From Myxococcales bacterium (GTDB lineage: Bacteria; Myxococcota_A; Polyangia; Polyangiales; Ga0077539): a DNA stretch of 64,000 nt. The stretch is taken from contig JAAFIF010000010.1 of NCBI GenBank assembly GCA_013298625.1, positions 1 through 64,000 of the forward strand, read 5' to 3'. The stretch's first letter is position 1, and every line of letters begins with the position of its first letter. The position numbers and the translations under genes were made by a program. The notes under the pieces are model-generated. The model saw only the letters and a program-made list of their open reading frames with translations. It searched no databases and had not been told where the DNA came from. Of the stretch, positions 37,278-46,245 are shown one piece after another.

Positions 37278-40200
37278 GGCTCGCGGGGTTCAACGTCCGC
37301 TTCGACAGGTAGCACGACTCGCACCGCGCGGCGCGCGACCACGTCGATCACGCGAAAGCCTCGGACGTTGCCGCGGCGATAGGTGAGGTTGTGCTGCCCC
37401 GCAGCGAGCTCGACGCGCAGCGGAGAATCCCCGAGCTCGCGCGAGCCGATCGTGACGCGCCCTGGACCATCGACGACGAGCAAACCGCGCGACGGATCGA
37501 GCGAGCCTCCGTCGAGAAACGGCGCGGGGTCGAGGCCGAGCTCGAGGCCCGCCGACGGCGCTGCGCCCGCGTCTTCGTCTTCGACGGCAGCGTTGCCGAC
37601 CGCAGGCTCTTCAGCGCTCGCCGCGTCTTCGACCGGGGTCGCCACCGCTTGGGCGTCTGCGATCGGCAGCGGATCGACAGCGTTCGACGCAGCGGTGTTC
37701 TGCGGGCCCGAGAGCACACCGACGCTGGACTGCGCGGACGGGGCAGGCGTCGGGAGCAGGGCGCGCACGAGGTAGTAGCTCCCGAAGCCGAGCGCGACGA
37801 CGGCGACGAGCAGCCAGAGCCACGCGGTCGGGCCGGTGAGCGTCGTCGCGCGCTCGCCGCTCGGCTGGCGCTTGCGGGGAGGCTCTTTGACTTCGACGGG
37901 ACCGCCGACGGCGGCGACGTCGATGATGATCGACGAGTCCGAGGTCGAGACGGGCTGCGGCTTGTGATCGTCGCTGACCTTGTCGACGTCTTGCGTGCGC
38001 GCGCGGCGGCGAGGCAATCCGCGGGCGTCGAGCTCGATGTTCTCGAGGGGAAGGCCCGGCGAAGCCTTCGCCGCGGCGTGCAGCTCGTCTTCGCTGAGCG
38101 CAGCTTCGCCTTCGTGCTCTTCGAACGTGGGTCCGTCGTCGATGTCTTCGTCGCGAATGCTCGCGGTGGGCCGCTCTCCAGAGACCTCTCGTCGAGGGCG
38201 CTCGCCGTCGCTCACCGCGACGCCCACGGGCGCAGCGTCGTTGCTGTTGGGGGCGGGCGGCTCCATCGAGAACGGGACGCGCTCGCCCTCGACCGCGGCG
38301 GGCTTCACCGCCACCAGCTCGATGGGCTTGTCGTGCTCTTCGCTCTTGGGCTCTTCGCTCTTGGGCTCTTCGAGCGCTCCAGGCTCGCTCTTCAGCGCTT
38401 CACTCGCCGCGGGGGGAGGATCGTTGGCGTCGACCTCGATCGAGATGTCGTCGCCAGAGCCGTCGGCGCTGATGTCTTCGGCGCGCACCTTGATGGTGGC
38501 GAGCGCGAGCGGCTCGTCTGCGCGCAGCTCGGCGAGCAGGGCGTTGGCGAGCGAGTCGTTTTCTTGTGCGCCGAAGCCAGGAGCGAGGGCCTCGTCCATG
38601 TTGGTCGGGCGCTTCCACGACGGGCTCGACGGGCGATTCGACGGCGTCTTTTCTGCGTCCGATCTGCGATCAGCCTCGGGCGGAGGCTGCACGAGCAGGG
38701 CGGGGTCGGGCGCGGCCGAAGGGTCTTCGTCGGCGAGCTTCGCGCTCTCGGGCTTGGGGTGAATCTGCGCGAGCGACTCGGGCAGGAGCACCGCGGGCAT
38801 GGACATCGAGACGCTGCTGCGGGACTTGGACTCGGCCCACTGGACGGACTGCGCTTCGAGCCTGGGCGCGACGAGGTCTTCGCCGTTGGGGCCCTTTGCG
38901 CCGCGGATGACGCCGCGACGCGCGAGCTCGACGAGCAGAGGGTCGAGCTCTTGTGGAGCGATTCCGTCGCGCAAGACGAGCTCGCGGGGGCTGTCGCCGC
39001 CGGCGACCTTCTCGATGAGCGCGCGCATGGGCGCGGGCAGGGTCTTGGCGTAGGCGTTGGCCGCGTCGGCGTCCATGTCGAGCGAGGCGACCTCGACGAG
39101 GGACGCGCCCGAGACGGCGTCTTCGAGCGCGGCGATGAGCGCGGCTCCGCCTTCGAGCAGCGCAGAGAGCTCGCCGTGGACGTTGGAGCGCACGACGTGG
39201 GTGGCGCGCTTGATCGAGAAGCGCGCGGCCGACGAGCCGAGCACTTGAACCAGCGCGCTTTCTCCGCGCGAGAGCGAGCCGTCTTGCGCGGTGCGCACGA
39301 CGCTGACGAGCCTGCCGCCGCGCAGCTCGACCTCGGACACGCTGAACGAATCGGTGACGGTGATCGTCGCGCCGCGCAGTGACGACGCGGCCACTTCGAT
39401 GAGGGTAAACACGCCGACGCGCTCGACGCGGCCGCGGACCTCTTCGCCCTCGCCCATGCCCTCGATGCGTCGCAGCAAGCGCACGCGCGGACGCAGGACG
39501 CTTCGAACGCGGGCGAGGATGGCCTCTCCCTTGGACTCTTTGCGCAGGTAGCCTTGCGCCTGCGCGCCGAGCTCGCGCATGCGGGTGATCAGGTCTTCGC
39601 GCCACGAGAGCAGGACGACCGGGGTGTACCGCAGCGAGACGTCGCGACGGATCGCGCGGCACAGCGTAAAGCCGTCCATGCCGGGCATGAGGATGTCCGA
39701 GATGACCACGTCGGGGCGGGTCTTGCGGGCGTCGCGGAGGGCTTGTGCTCCGTCCGTGCACTCGACGACGTTCATGCCGGCTTCGCGCAAGAGGTTGGCG
39801 AAGAACCACACGACGTTGGGCTCGTCGTCGACGACGAGGGCGGTGCGCGCGGGCAGCGGGTCTTCGCCTTCGGCTTCGGGGACAGCGTCTTCGTCGTCGC
39901 CGACGGCGAGGACGTGAGCGCCGCCCATTCCGAGCGGGGCCGAGGGCATCTCGAAGCGAACGCGACCTTGGGTGCGCTTGGCGACGACCTCGCGCACGCG
40001 GGCGATGGCCTCCCACGTCGCGGCGAGGACCTCTGTCCCTTGTCCGAGCGGGACGCGAGCGTTGCCTGCGGACGGGCCTGCGGCGCCCATGAGCCCGCGG
40101 CGAATCTCGTCTTGCAGGGTCTTGGTGAGCTCTTCGAGCGTGAGGTCGCCGAACGAGGGCGGAGGAACCGACGGCTTGAGCAGCGTCTCGACGGCGCGCG

Positions 40201-41113
40201 CGATCGAGCGCCCGAGCTTCTCGGGGTTGATCGGCGTCGTGAGCACGTCGAACACGCCCTGCTGGCGCAGCGCCTGCTCGTCGAGCCGGTCTGCGGGCGA
40301 GGCCACCACGATGACCGGAATGAAATCCGTCAGCGGATCGCCCCGCAGCGACGCGACGAGGCCGATGCCGTCCGCGGGCTGAAGGCTCTCGGCCACGATC
40401 ACATCGGGCGACGCGTCCCTCGCCGCGAGCACTCCCTCTGCGAGCGAGCGCACCGTGCTGATCTCCGCGTCCTTGGGCGTCGCGCGACGCACCTCGCTGA
40501 TCAGCCCCGCGCCTCCGACCACCAGCACTCCGATGGGCGTCCCTGCGTTGAACGCCGGCGGCCGCACCGAGGGCATCCTCGTGGACGTGCTGCTGCTCCC
40601 GCCCGTCGTCACCGCGGGAGGAGCGATCGAGCTACGCCCAGTTGTACCCGACTGCGCGACGGTGTTGCCCGCGGTGATCGGGCTCGACCCCGTCGCTGCG
40701 CCCTGCGCCGACGGGGGTGCGACCGAAGGCTTGCTCGACTGCAGCGCGGCCGGCCCTCGGTCTCTCGGGCGCTCGAACAAATCTGGCCGCTCGGGAAGAT
40801 CCCTCTGCGCCAGCGTCGAGAGCGTCGCGATGAACTCTCCCAGGTTGTCCAGGTCTCGCTGCCCGAGCACCGAGCTCGCCCGCAGGGCGTCCAAGTGGGC
40901 GATGCCTTCGCGCAGCCCTTCGCTCAGCGAGACGAGCCCGAAGCCCCGCGCGCTGGTGTAGAGCGCGTGCAGCCTGCGCCGCAGCTCGTCGCGCATGCGG
41001 GACGAGCGGGTGTCGGCGACGATCGTTCCGAGGGTCGCGCGCAGCTCGGTGACCTTGCGCGGGAGCGACAGAACGAACGCGGTCTTCTCATCGGCGTCGT
41101 TCGAGTCGGTCAT
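37274..41113 (-). CDS. Membrane-anchored hybrid response regulator with DUF4388 and PEGA-like ends
   Basis: A 1279-residue protein. The start at 41113 (MTDSNDADEK) is preferred to earlier in-frame starts. Order of parts: an all-helical Hpt-like N-terminus (about 10-110); a Ser/Pro-rich linker; a first receiver-like domain (about 195-315) with VIVAES where the phosphoacceptor Asp would be, so probably inactive; a second, canonical receiver (about 440-560; ALVVDDEPNVVWFF and VISDILMPGMDG); a DUF4388 domain (about 575-700; GVFTLIEVAASSLRGATI); a long Glu/Ser/Pro-rich stretch; a transmembrane segment near 1096-1120 (WLWLLVAVVALGFGSYYL); and a periplasmic PEGA-like domain at 1210-1270 (LLVVDGPGRVTIGSREL). 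It thus links a cytoplasmic switch to the periplasm. It is first in a unit with the sulfatase-like gene. Confidence 0.8.
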   Translation of the reverse strand: MTDSNDADEKTAFVLSLPRKVTELRATLGTIVADTRSSRMRDELRRRLHALYTSARGFGLVSLSEGLREGIAHLDALRASSVLGQRDLDNLGEFIATLSTLAQRDLPERPDLFERPRDRGPAALQSSKPSVAPPSAQGAATGSSPITAGNTVAQSGTTGRSSIAPPAVTTGGSSSTSTRMPSVRPPAFNAGTPIGVLVVGGAGLISEVRRATPKDAEISTVRSLAEGVLAARDASPDVIVAESLQPADGIGLVASLRGDPLTDFIPVIVVASPADRLDEQALRQQGVFDVLTTPINPEKLGRSIARAVETLLKPSVPPPSFGDLTLEELTKTLQDEIRRGLMGAAGPSAGNARVPLGQGTEVLAATWEAIARVREVVAKRTQGRVRFEMPSAPLGMGGAHVLAVGDDEDAVPEAEGEDPLPARTALVVDDEPNVVWFFANLLREAGMNVVECTDGAQALRDARKTRPDVVISDILMPGMDGFTLCRAIRRDVSLRYTPVVLLSWREDLITRMRELGAQAQGYLRKESKGEAILARVRSVLRPRVRLLRRIEGMGEGEEVRGRVERVGVFTLIEVAASSLRGATITVTDSFSVSEVELRGGRLVSVVRTAQDGSLSRGESALVQVLGSSAARFSIKRATHVVRSNVHGELSALLEGGAALIAALEDAVSGASLVEVASLDMDADAANAYAKTLPAPMRALIEKVAGGDSPRELVLRDGIAPQELDPLLVELARRGVIRGAKGPNGEDLVAPRLEAQSVQWAESKSRSSVSMSMPAVLLPESLAQIHPKPESAKLADEDPSAAPDPALLVQPPPEADRRSDAEKTPSNRPSSPSWKRPTNMDEALAPGFGAQENDSLANALLAELRADEPLALATIKVRAEDISADGSGDDISIEVDANDPPPAASEALKSEPGALEEPKSEEPKSEEHDKPIELVAVKPAAVEGERVPFSMEPPAPNSNDAAPVGVAVSDGERPRREVSGERPTASIRDEDIDDGPTFEEHEGEAALSEDELHAAAKASPGLPLENIELDARGLPRRRARTQDVDKVSDDHKPQPVSTSDSSIIIDVAAVGGPVEVKEPPRKRQPSGERATTLTGPTAWLWLLVAVVALGFGSYYLVRALLPTPAPSAQSSVGVLSGPQNTAASNAVDPLPIADAQAVATPVEDAASAEEPAVGNAAVEDEDAGAAPSAGLELGLDPAPFLDGGSLDPSRGLLVVDGPGRVTIGSRELGDSPLRVELAAGQHNLTYRRGNVRGFRVIDVVARRAVRVVLPVEADVEPREP

Positions 41114-41343
41114 CGCGGTCGTTGGTGAGAGACGGTACGCGATGCACCGATGCGAGCGCCAATTTCTCGCGGCGGTTCGGCAGAGCCTCGACGCGCCGCG
41201 CGCGGTCGGGCGACGGATCGAGCGCCCTGTGCCCCGGAGTTGCGCTGTCCGTCGCGCCCACTCTACGTCCGCTGAGCACGCGAACCGACGCGACAGCGCT
41301 CGTTGTATTGGCCGCGAAGGGCGAGCGCCCTGTGCTCGAAGCG

Positions 41344-42288
41344 CTACGGGGCGGCCAATTGCGCGGCGAGCACCACGTCGACCGTGTCCGCTGTGGCCGC
41401 GAGAAAGAGCCACCGCGCCAGCGCCGCGCTGTCCGCGCAGCGATCGATCACGGCGCGCTGCGCGTCCGTCACGGTGAGCCCGCGCCCCGCGAGCATCTGT
41501 ACGAGCGTGGCGCGCATCGTCGCCAACACGCGGGCCTCTCCGCGCGCCTCTCCGCGAGCTTCTCCGCGCGCTTCTCCGCGCGCTTCTCCGCGCGCCTCGA
41601 AGATCTCGCGCATCCGTCGTTCGAAGTTGCTCTCGATTGTTGGGTCGTTCGTCGCCATGGCTGCCTCCAACGCTCGCTGCACGGACGCGTCGAGCGCATC
41701 CCACAGCGCAGAAGTATACGTCTGCGCGCGCGCTTCATCGAGTTCGCCGAGCGCGCTCATCGCGGCGAACACTGCGTCGATCCCGCCCTCGGCGGCGTTG
41801 CCGTGCGCGACGGCCGACAGAAACGCCAGCGACGGTCGCCGCTTCGCCTCGGCCGCGTCGCGCACCCACGGGACCGCCTCGGGGCCGAGCACCGCGACGC
41901 GCATCTCGTTGCCGGGTCCGAGCGCGATCGGCTGCTCGGCCCATCGCGCGACAGGCGCGCGCGGGCAGACGACGAGCACCACGAACGGACACCGATGCTC
42001 GCGACGCAGCGCGCACGCATAGAGAGGCCAATCCCACTGCTTGTCGTGGTCGACCGCCAGCTGCACCTCGATGACCGAAAGCATGACGGCGCGGCCTCCG
42101 GCAGAGAACACCACCGCCGCGTCGACAGCGAGCGAAGGAGAAACATTTTGGGCGACGGTCGGGTCGATGAGCGCCGCGTGCTCGGGCGCGGCATCGGGCC
42201 AACAGCGCAGGAGCCGCAGCAGGTCCGCTGCGAGCATCGGATCGTCGCGAAACGCGTCGCGCAGCGCCTCGTGGAGGGAGCTCGGCAT
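41344..42288 (-). CDS. Rpn-like PD-(D/E)xK nuclease family protein with GEAR repeats
   Basis: A 314-residue protein. The start MPSSLHEALRDAFRDDPML and the core VVFSAGGRAVMLSVIEVQ (E-x-Q of a PD-(D/E)xK nuclease) followed by DKQWDWPLYACALRREH and FVVLVVCPRAPVARWA match a family widespread in Streptomyces and myxobacteria, related to the Rpn recombination-promoting nucleases. The C-terminal part has five to six GEAR units (about 233-256), then a helical end. The tandem repeat at 41534-41593 encodes them. Rpn proteins are thought to cut DNA and act in recombination or defense; this protein's role is not shown. It stands alone, 230 bases from the hybrid regulator gene start. Confidence 0.72.
   Translation of the reverse strand: MPSSLHEALRDAFRDDPMLAADLLRLLRCWPDAAPEHAALIDPTVAQNVSPSLAVDAAVVFSAGGRAVMLSVIEVQLAVDHDKQWDWPLYACALRREHRCPFVVLVVCPRAPVARWAEQPIALGPGNEMRVAVLGPEAVPWVRDAAEAKRRPSLAFLSAVAHGNAAEGGIDAVFAAMSALGELDEARAQTYTSALWDALDASVQRALEAAMATNDPTIESNFERRMREIFEARGEARGEARGEARGEARGEARVLATMRATLVQMLAGRGLTVTDAQRAVIDRCADSAALARWLFLAATADTVDVVLAAQLAAP
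41534..41593. repeat. Five tandem 12-bp units inside the Rpn-like gene
   Basis: Five consecutive 12-base units, gcctctccgcgc, gcctctccgcga, then gcttctccgcgc three times, code for the GEAR repeats on the minus strand. Copy number could change by slippage without shifting the frame. Confidence 0.95.
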
Positions 42289-42332
42289 GACGACCGCAGC
42301 TTCGCAACACGCGAACCAACGACTTCATCGCT

Positions 42333-42401
42333 GAAATGACAGTCATTTCGCTGCCCAACATGGCGGTCCGCCATGGCGGCCGCCACCGCCCGCCATGGCG
42401 G
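42333..42401. repeat. Cluster of perfect short palindromes
   Basis: The sequence gaaatgacagtcatttc (42333-42349) is an 8-bp inverted repeat around one base. It is followed by catggcggtccgccatg (42359-42375), another 8-bp pair, and by two exact copies of the palindrome ccgccatggcgg at 42368-42379 and 42390-42401, 22 bases apart. It lies between the boxA stop (42420) and the Rpn-like start (42288). It could be an operator, a terminator without a T-run, or part of a repeat family. Confidence 0.85.
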
Positions 42402-42419
42402 CCGAGCCCCCCGCCAAGC

Positions 42420-43661
42420 TCAGTACGTCTCGACGTGAAACCGCCCCTCGCGGCGCATGCGGTCACGCAGCGCAGCCCAGTCGAGGCCGCGCGCCGTCGC
42501 GATCTTGGCGAACGCGGCGAGCACGCCCTCTTCCATGCGCTTGTGGCCGCAGAGGTAGACGAAGCAATCGTCGCTCTCGAGCCAGTCGCCCACGGTGTCT
42601 GCGCGGGCGAGCATGCGATCTTGCACGTACGCCTTGGGGTAGCCCGCGTCGCGAGAGAACGCGAACTCGACGTCGATGAGCTCTTTCGGCAGCTTCTGCA
42701 GCGGGCCGAAGTACGGAAGCTCTTCGGGCCGTCGCGCGCCGAAGAAGAGCAAGAGCTCTCCGCCCTCTTTGAGCGCGAGCCGTCGGCGACGACGCTCGGT
42801 CATCGCGCGCATCGGCGCGCTCCCGGTGCCCGTGCACACCATCAAGAGCTTCGATTGCGGGTGATTCGGCATGAGAAAGCTCGAGCCAAACGGCCCTACG
42901 ACGGACACCTTGTCGCCGATCGCGAGGTCGCAGAGGTAGCTGGACGCGACGCCGCGCACGGGCCTGCCTTCGCGGTCTTCGGTCACGCGCTTCACCGTCA
43001 GCGCGAGGTTGTTGTACCCGGGTCGCTCGCCGTTGCGCGGGCTGGCGACGGAGTACAGCCGCACGTGGTGCGCTCTGCCGTGCGGGTCTTGTCCGGGCGC
43101 GAGCACGCCGATGGACTGCCCTTCGAGCACGGGCATCGCGGTCTTGCCGAAGTCCAAGACGATGTGACGGATGTCCACGTCGCTCGACGCGGCGGTGAGC
43201 CGGTAGTTGCCCGTCACCGTCGCGATCGCGGGGCGCTGAGTTGAATACAAGCCCACGTAAGGGTGCGCGGCGCTCCACGGCGGCGGGGCCTCTCCGCCCT
43301 GCGCGCGGCTCGCCTCGCTGACCAGCGCGCGAACGTCCTCAGGAACGTCTCCGCCCCCGACGGCGCCCGCCATCTCGTCAGCCCCCGTCGAGCCCGCCAC
43401 GTTGGCCGCGTCGACGGCGTCCGTCGGCAGGATGTCCCACACCAGCTGCTCGTCGAGCGAGAAGGGGCGGGTCACCTTGCGCCAGCTGTCGATCGCGCCG
43501 GTGGGGCACGGCGGGAGGCAGTCACCGCAGGCGTTGCATTTCTCGAAATCCACCACGTAGTTGCGCGAGTCGTGCGTGATCGCCTTGGGCTTGCACACGC
43601 TCTCGCAGGTGTTGCAACGAATGCAGATCTCGGGGTCGATGAGGTGCTGTCTGGCGAGCAT
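42420..43661 (-). CDS. boxA: Benzoyl-CoA 2,3-epoxidase reductase subunit BoxA
   Basis: A 413-residue iron-sulfur flavoprotein that passes electrons from NADPH to BoxB in aerobic benzoyl-CoA degradation. The N-terminus has two 4Fe-4S ferredoxin motifs: [11 protein letters not shown] and [11 protein letters not shown]. The rest is a ferredoxin-NADP-reductase module: [11 protein letters not shown] (FAD site), [15 protein letters not shown] (NADP site), and [11 protein letters not shown] near the end. Length and layout match the known BoxA family. It follows boxB by 21 bases on the same strand. The start is ATG at 43661. Confidence 0.92.
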   Translation of the reverse strand: MLARQHLIDPEICIRCNTCESVCKPKAITHDSRNYVVDFEKCNACGDCLPPCPTGAIDSWRKVTRPFSLDEQLVWDILPTDAVDAANVAGSTGADEMAGAVGGGDVPEDVRALVSEASRAQGGEAPPPWSAAHPYVGLYSTQRPAIATVTGNYRLTAASSDVDIRHIVLDFGKTAMPVLEGQSIGVLAPGQDPHGRAHHVRLYSVASPRNGERPGYNNLALTVKRVTEDREGRPVRGVASSYLCDLAIGDKVSVVGPFGSSFLMPNHPQSKLLMVCTGTGSAPMRAMTERRRRRLALKEGGELLLFFGARRPEELPYFGPLQKLPKELIDVEFAFSRDAGYPKAYVQDRMLARADTVGDWLESDDCFVYLCGHKRMEEGVLAAFAKIATARGLDWAALRDRMRREGRFHVETY

Positions 43662-43682
43662 CAGAGTCGTGGCCCGTTTCGC

Positions 43683-45110
43683 TCAGTTGTTGAACTTCAC
43701 GTACTCGAAGCCGTGCGGCAGGTTGTTGATCCCGCGCATCGGCGCGGTGATGTAGCTCGCGTACTTGCCGGGCTCGACCTCGCGCTTCATCAGGCCTTCG
43801 ACGTGCTCGTGATCCGCGGCGACCGGGAGCCAGTCGGCGCTGTGGCGCGTCCAGTCGACCTCGCTCAGCACGCTGCCAGTCGGGCTGATGTGGCTCTCGG
43901 CAAAAACACCGATCTTGCGGTGAAACGCCTTGTGCGGGAGCGTGAGCTTGACCGCGACGCCGGCCTTCTCGAGGGCTCTGTTCCATCGGTCGACGCCGGC
44001 CTGGCAGTCTTTGATGTAGTCGTCGCGCAGGCGCTCGTTGAGCGTAAGCAGCGCGGCCTTGTGCTTCTCGACGAGGCGATCGCCCACGGGCTCGAGCATC
44101 GCGTACTCGCTCTCGTTGAGCTTGTGATCGTCGTCGATCTTCTCTTCTTCGAAGCGGCCCTTCAGGCCCATCTGAAAGAAGTTGGACGCGTTCGAAGAGA
44201 CCTCCGAGCCGTACAGGTCCAGCGTCACGGAGAAGTGAAAGTTCAGGTACTTCTGGATCGTCGGGATGTCGATCACGCCCGCGCGACGGAGCTTCTCGGG
44301 GTCGTCCGTGCGCAGCTCTTTCATCACCTCGGCCGTGCGCAACAAGATGCGCGCGATGCCCGTCTCGCCCACGAACAAGTGGTGCGCCTCTTCGGTGAGC
44401 ATGAAGCGCGTGCTGCGCGCGAGCGGGTCGAACGCCGACTCGGCCAGCGCCGCGAGCTGATACTTGCCGTCGCGGTCCGTGAGAAACGTGAACATAAAGA
44501 ACGACAGCCAGTCCGGCGTCTTCTCGTTGAAGGCCCCCAAGATGCGCGGCTTGTCCGCGTCGCCCGAGCGGCGCTCCAACAGCGCCTCACCCTCTTCGCG
44601 GCCGTCGCGGCCGAAGTACGCGTGAAGCAGGTAGACCATCGCCCAGAGGTGACGGCCCTCTTCAACGTTGACCTGGTAGAGATTGCGCAGGTCGTAGAGC
44701 GACGGGCACGTCTGCCCGAGCTGCCGCTGCTGCTCGACCGAGGCCGGCTCAGTGTCGCCCTGCGTCACGATGATCCGGCGAAGGGTCGAGCGGTATTCGC
44801 CAGGGACCTCGTTCCACGCGGCTTCGCCTTTGTGTGTGCCGAAGGGGACGACGCGCTCTTTCTCAGCGGGCGTGAGAAAGATGCCCCAGCGGTAGTCGGG
44901 CATCTTCACGTAGCCGAACTCGGCCCACCCCTTGGCGTCGACGCTCACCGCAGTGCGCAGGTAGACGTCGTGGTTGGTGCTGCCGACCGGCCCCATCTCG
45001 CGCCACCAATCCAAGTACTTCGGCTGCCAGTGTTCGAGCGCCCGCTGAAGCTGCTTGTTCTGATCGAGGTCGACGTTGTTGGGAATCTTGTCCGAGTAGT
45101 TGATCGTCAT
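43683..45110 (-). CDS. boxB: Benzoyl-CoA 2,3-epoxidase oxygenase subunit BoxB
   Basis: A 475-residue di-iron oxygenase that forms the 2,3-epoxide of benzoyl-CoA. The start MTINYSDKIPNNVDL and the following RALEHWQPKYLDWWREMGP match BoxB. Carboxylate and His ligands are visible in NVEEGRHLWAMVYLL and in LTEEAHHLFVGETG, the paired E-x2-H type motifs; FGRDGREEGEALLERRSGD and the C-terminal SEVDWTRHSADWLPV are also typical. The start at 45110 has a gggag site upstream. It is the first gene of the boxB-boxA pair; boxC and the benzoate-CoA ligase are not in the window. Confidence 0.95.
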   Translation of the reverse strand: MTINYSDKIPNNVDLDQNKQLQRALEHWQPKYLDWWREMGPVGSTNHDVYLRTAVSVDAKGWAEFGYVKMPDYRWGIFLTPAEKERVVPFGTHKGEAAWNEVPGEYRSTLRRIIVTQGDTEPASVEQQRQLGQTCPSLYDLRNLYQVNVEEGRHLWAMVYLLHAYFGRDGREEGEALLERRSGDADKPRILGAFNEKTPDWLSFFMFTFLTDRDGKYQLAALAESAFDPLARSTRFMLTEEAHHLFVGETGIARILLRTAEVMKELRTDDPEKLRRAGVIDIPTIQKYLNFHFSVTLDLYGSEVSSNASNFFQMGLKGRFEEEKIDDDHKLNESEYAMLEPVGDRLVEKHKAALLTLNERLRDDYIKDCQAGVDRWNRALEKAGVAVKLTLPHKAFHRKIGVFAESHISPTGSVLSEVDWTRHSADWLPVAADHEHVEGLMKREVEPGKYASYITAPMRGINNLPHGFEYVKFNN

Positions 45111-45265
45111 CGCGCGCTCCCTGCGTTGCCGCACACCGGCGAGCGTTCGCGTAGGCAAATCAGAGGCCTACCGCGAAGCGCCCACGCAACGCTCGCGCGC
45201 CGCAAACACCCTCGCAGCCCCTGCGCCCCGCGCGCAGTCTGTGCACATCTCGCGCGTGCGTCGCG

Positions 45266-46225
45266 CTACGGGCAGCCGATGCGCTCGTCGTCGAACACCA
45301 CGTCGTCGATGAACGCCTCGCGCGCGTCGTCCATCTGGTAGCTCTCCCACCCGACGGCCATGCGCTGAAACGTCGGCGCCAGCCATTGGTCCATCAAGTC
45401 GTGGCCGATGCAGCCCTCTCCGCGGGTGTTGGTCGCGATGTCCGTGAGCTCTCTTCCGTCGAGCCAGAACTGCATGGCGTTGCGAGGGCCGTCGAACTTC
45501 CACTCCATGCACGCCCACCGCCCCTGCGGAACGCTCGTCGCCGAGTGATCCCAGCAGTCCGTCCGCGCGTTGAACGTCTCGTAGTTCGACATCAACCGCT
45601 GCATGTGTTGCCCGCCGTAGCGATAGAGCGCGCTCACCCCGGCGCGGCCCGCGAGCGGCCCGCGGCCCTCGATCATGGTCCAGTGCACGCCGTCGTTGGC
45701 CGCGCGGTCCATGTAGAACATCATTCGCCCGTACACGACGTTGCCCGCGACCGGAAACACTCCGCTCCCGTCCACGTACAGCATCGCCGACTTGTACCCC
45801 GCGCTCATCGTGCTCACGCGCACCGCGTTCGCTCCGCTGCGCGCCCGCGTGTTGACCACGGTGACCGAGCCCATGTTCGCCTGCACGCGCCACGGAGCGC
45901 GCGGCGCCCCGCCCACCATCGCCCCCTCGAAGTCGTCGCAGAACAATCGCCCGCTGCACGGGCCCGCGTCCGTAGGCAGCACCCCCGCGTCCCGCAGCAC
46001 ACCGGTGTCCCGCGCGACGCCCGCGTCCGTCGCCGCGTCCACCGCTGGCGCCGCGTCTTCGGCCATGCGCACGTCCATCGCCGCGCCCTCGTCTCGCGAC
46101 GCGACGTCCGTCGACGGCGCGCTTCGATCGTCCATCGCAGCCACGTCCGGCAGGTCCGCGCGCCCCACGAAGCACGCGGTCGTCATCGAGAGCGCAGCGC
46201 CCAGCCACAGCGAGTGTGTTCGCAT
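45266..46225 (-). CDS. Lipoprotein with concanavalin-like C-terminal domain
   Basis: A 319-residue lipoprotein: MRTHSLWLGAALSMTTAC with the lipobox Cys near residue 18. A long Asp/Ala-rich spacer (AAPAVDAATDAGVARDTGV) follows. From about residue 100, CSGRLFCDDFEGAM starts a beta-rich domain with GNVVYGRMMFYMDR, WACMEWKFDGPRNAMQFWLD and FIDDVVFDDERIGC, resembling laminin-G or glucanase-like jelly rolls that bind sugars. No catalytic pair was recognised. The start is ATG at 46225; a GTG three bases before is possible. It is divergent from the rhomboid gene. Confidence 0.68.
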   Translation of the reverse strand: MRTHSLWLGAALSMTTACFVGRADLPDVAAMDDRSAPSTDVASRDEGAAMDVRMAEDAAPAVDAATDAGVARDTGVLRDAGVLPTDAGPCSGRLFCDDFEGAMVGGAPRAPWRVQANMGSVTVVNTRARSGANAVRVSTMSAGYKSAMLYVDGSGVFPVAGNVVYGRMMFYMDRAANDGVHWTMIEGRGPLAGRAGVSALYRYGGQHMQRLMSNYETFNARTDCWDHSATSVPQGRWACMEWKFDGPRNAMQFWLDGRELTDIATNTRGEGCIGHDLMDQWLAPTFQRMAVGWESYQMDDAREAFIDDVVFDDERIGCP

Positions 46226-46245
46226 CACCCGCGCGAGTATCGCAG

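Noticed and set aside
41534..41593. CRISPR-like array
   Set aside because: The repeat is a 12-bp in-frame coding repeat without spacers; no CRISPR or cas gene is present.
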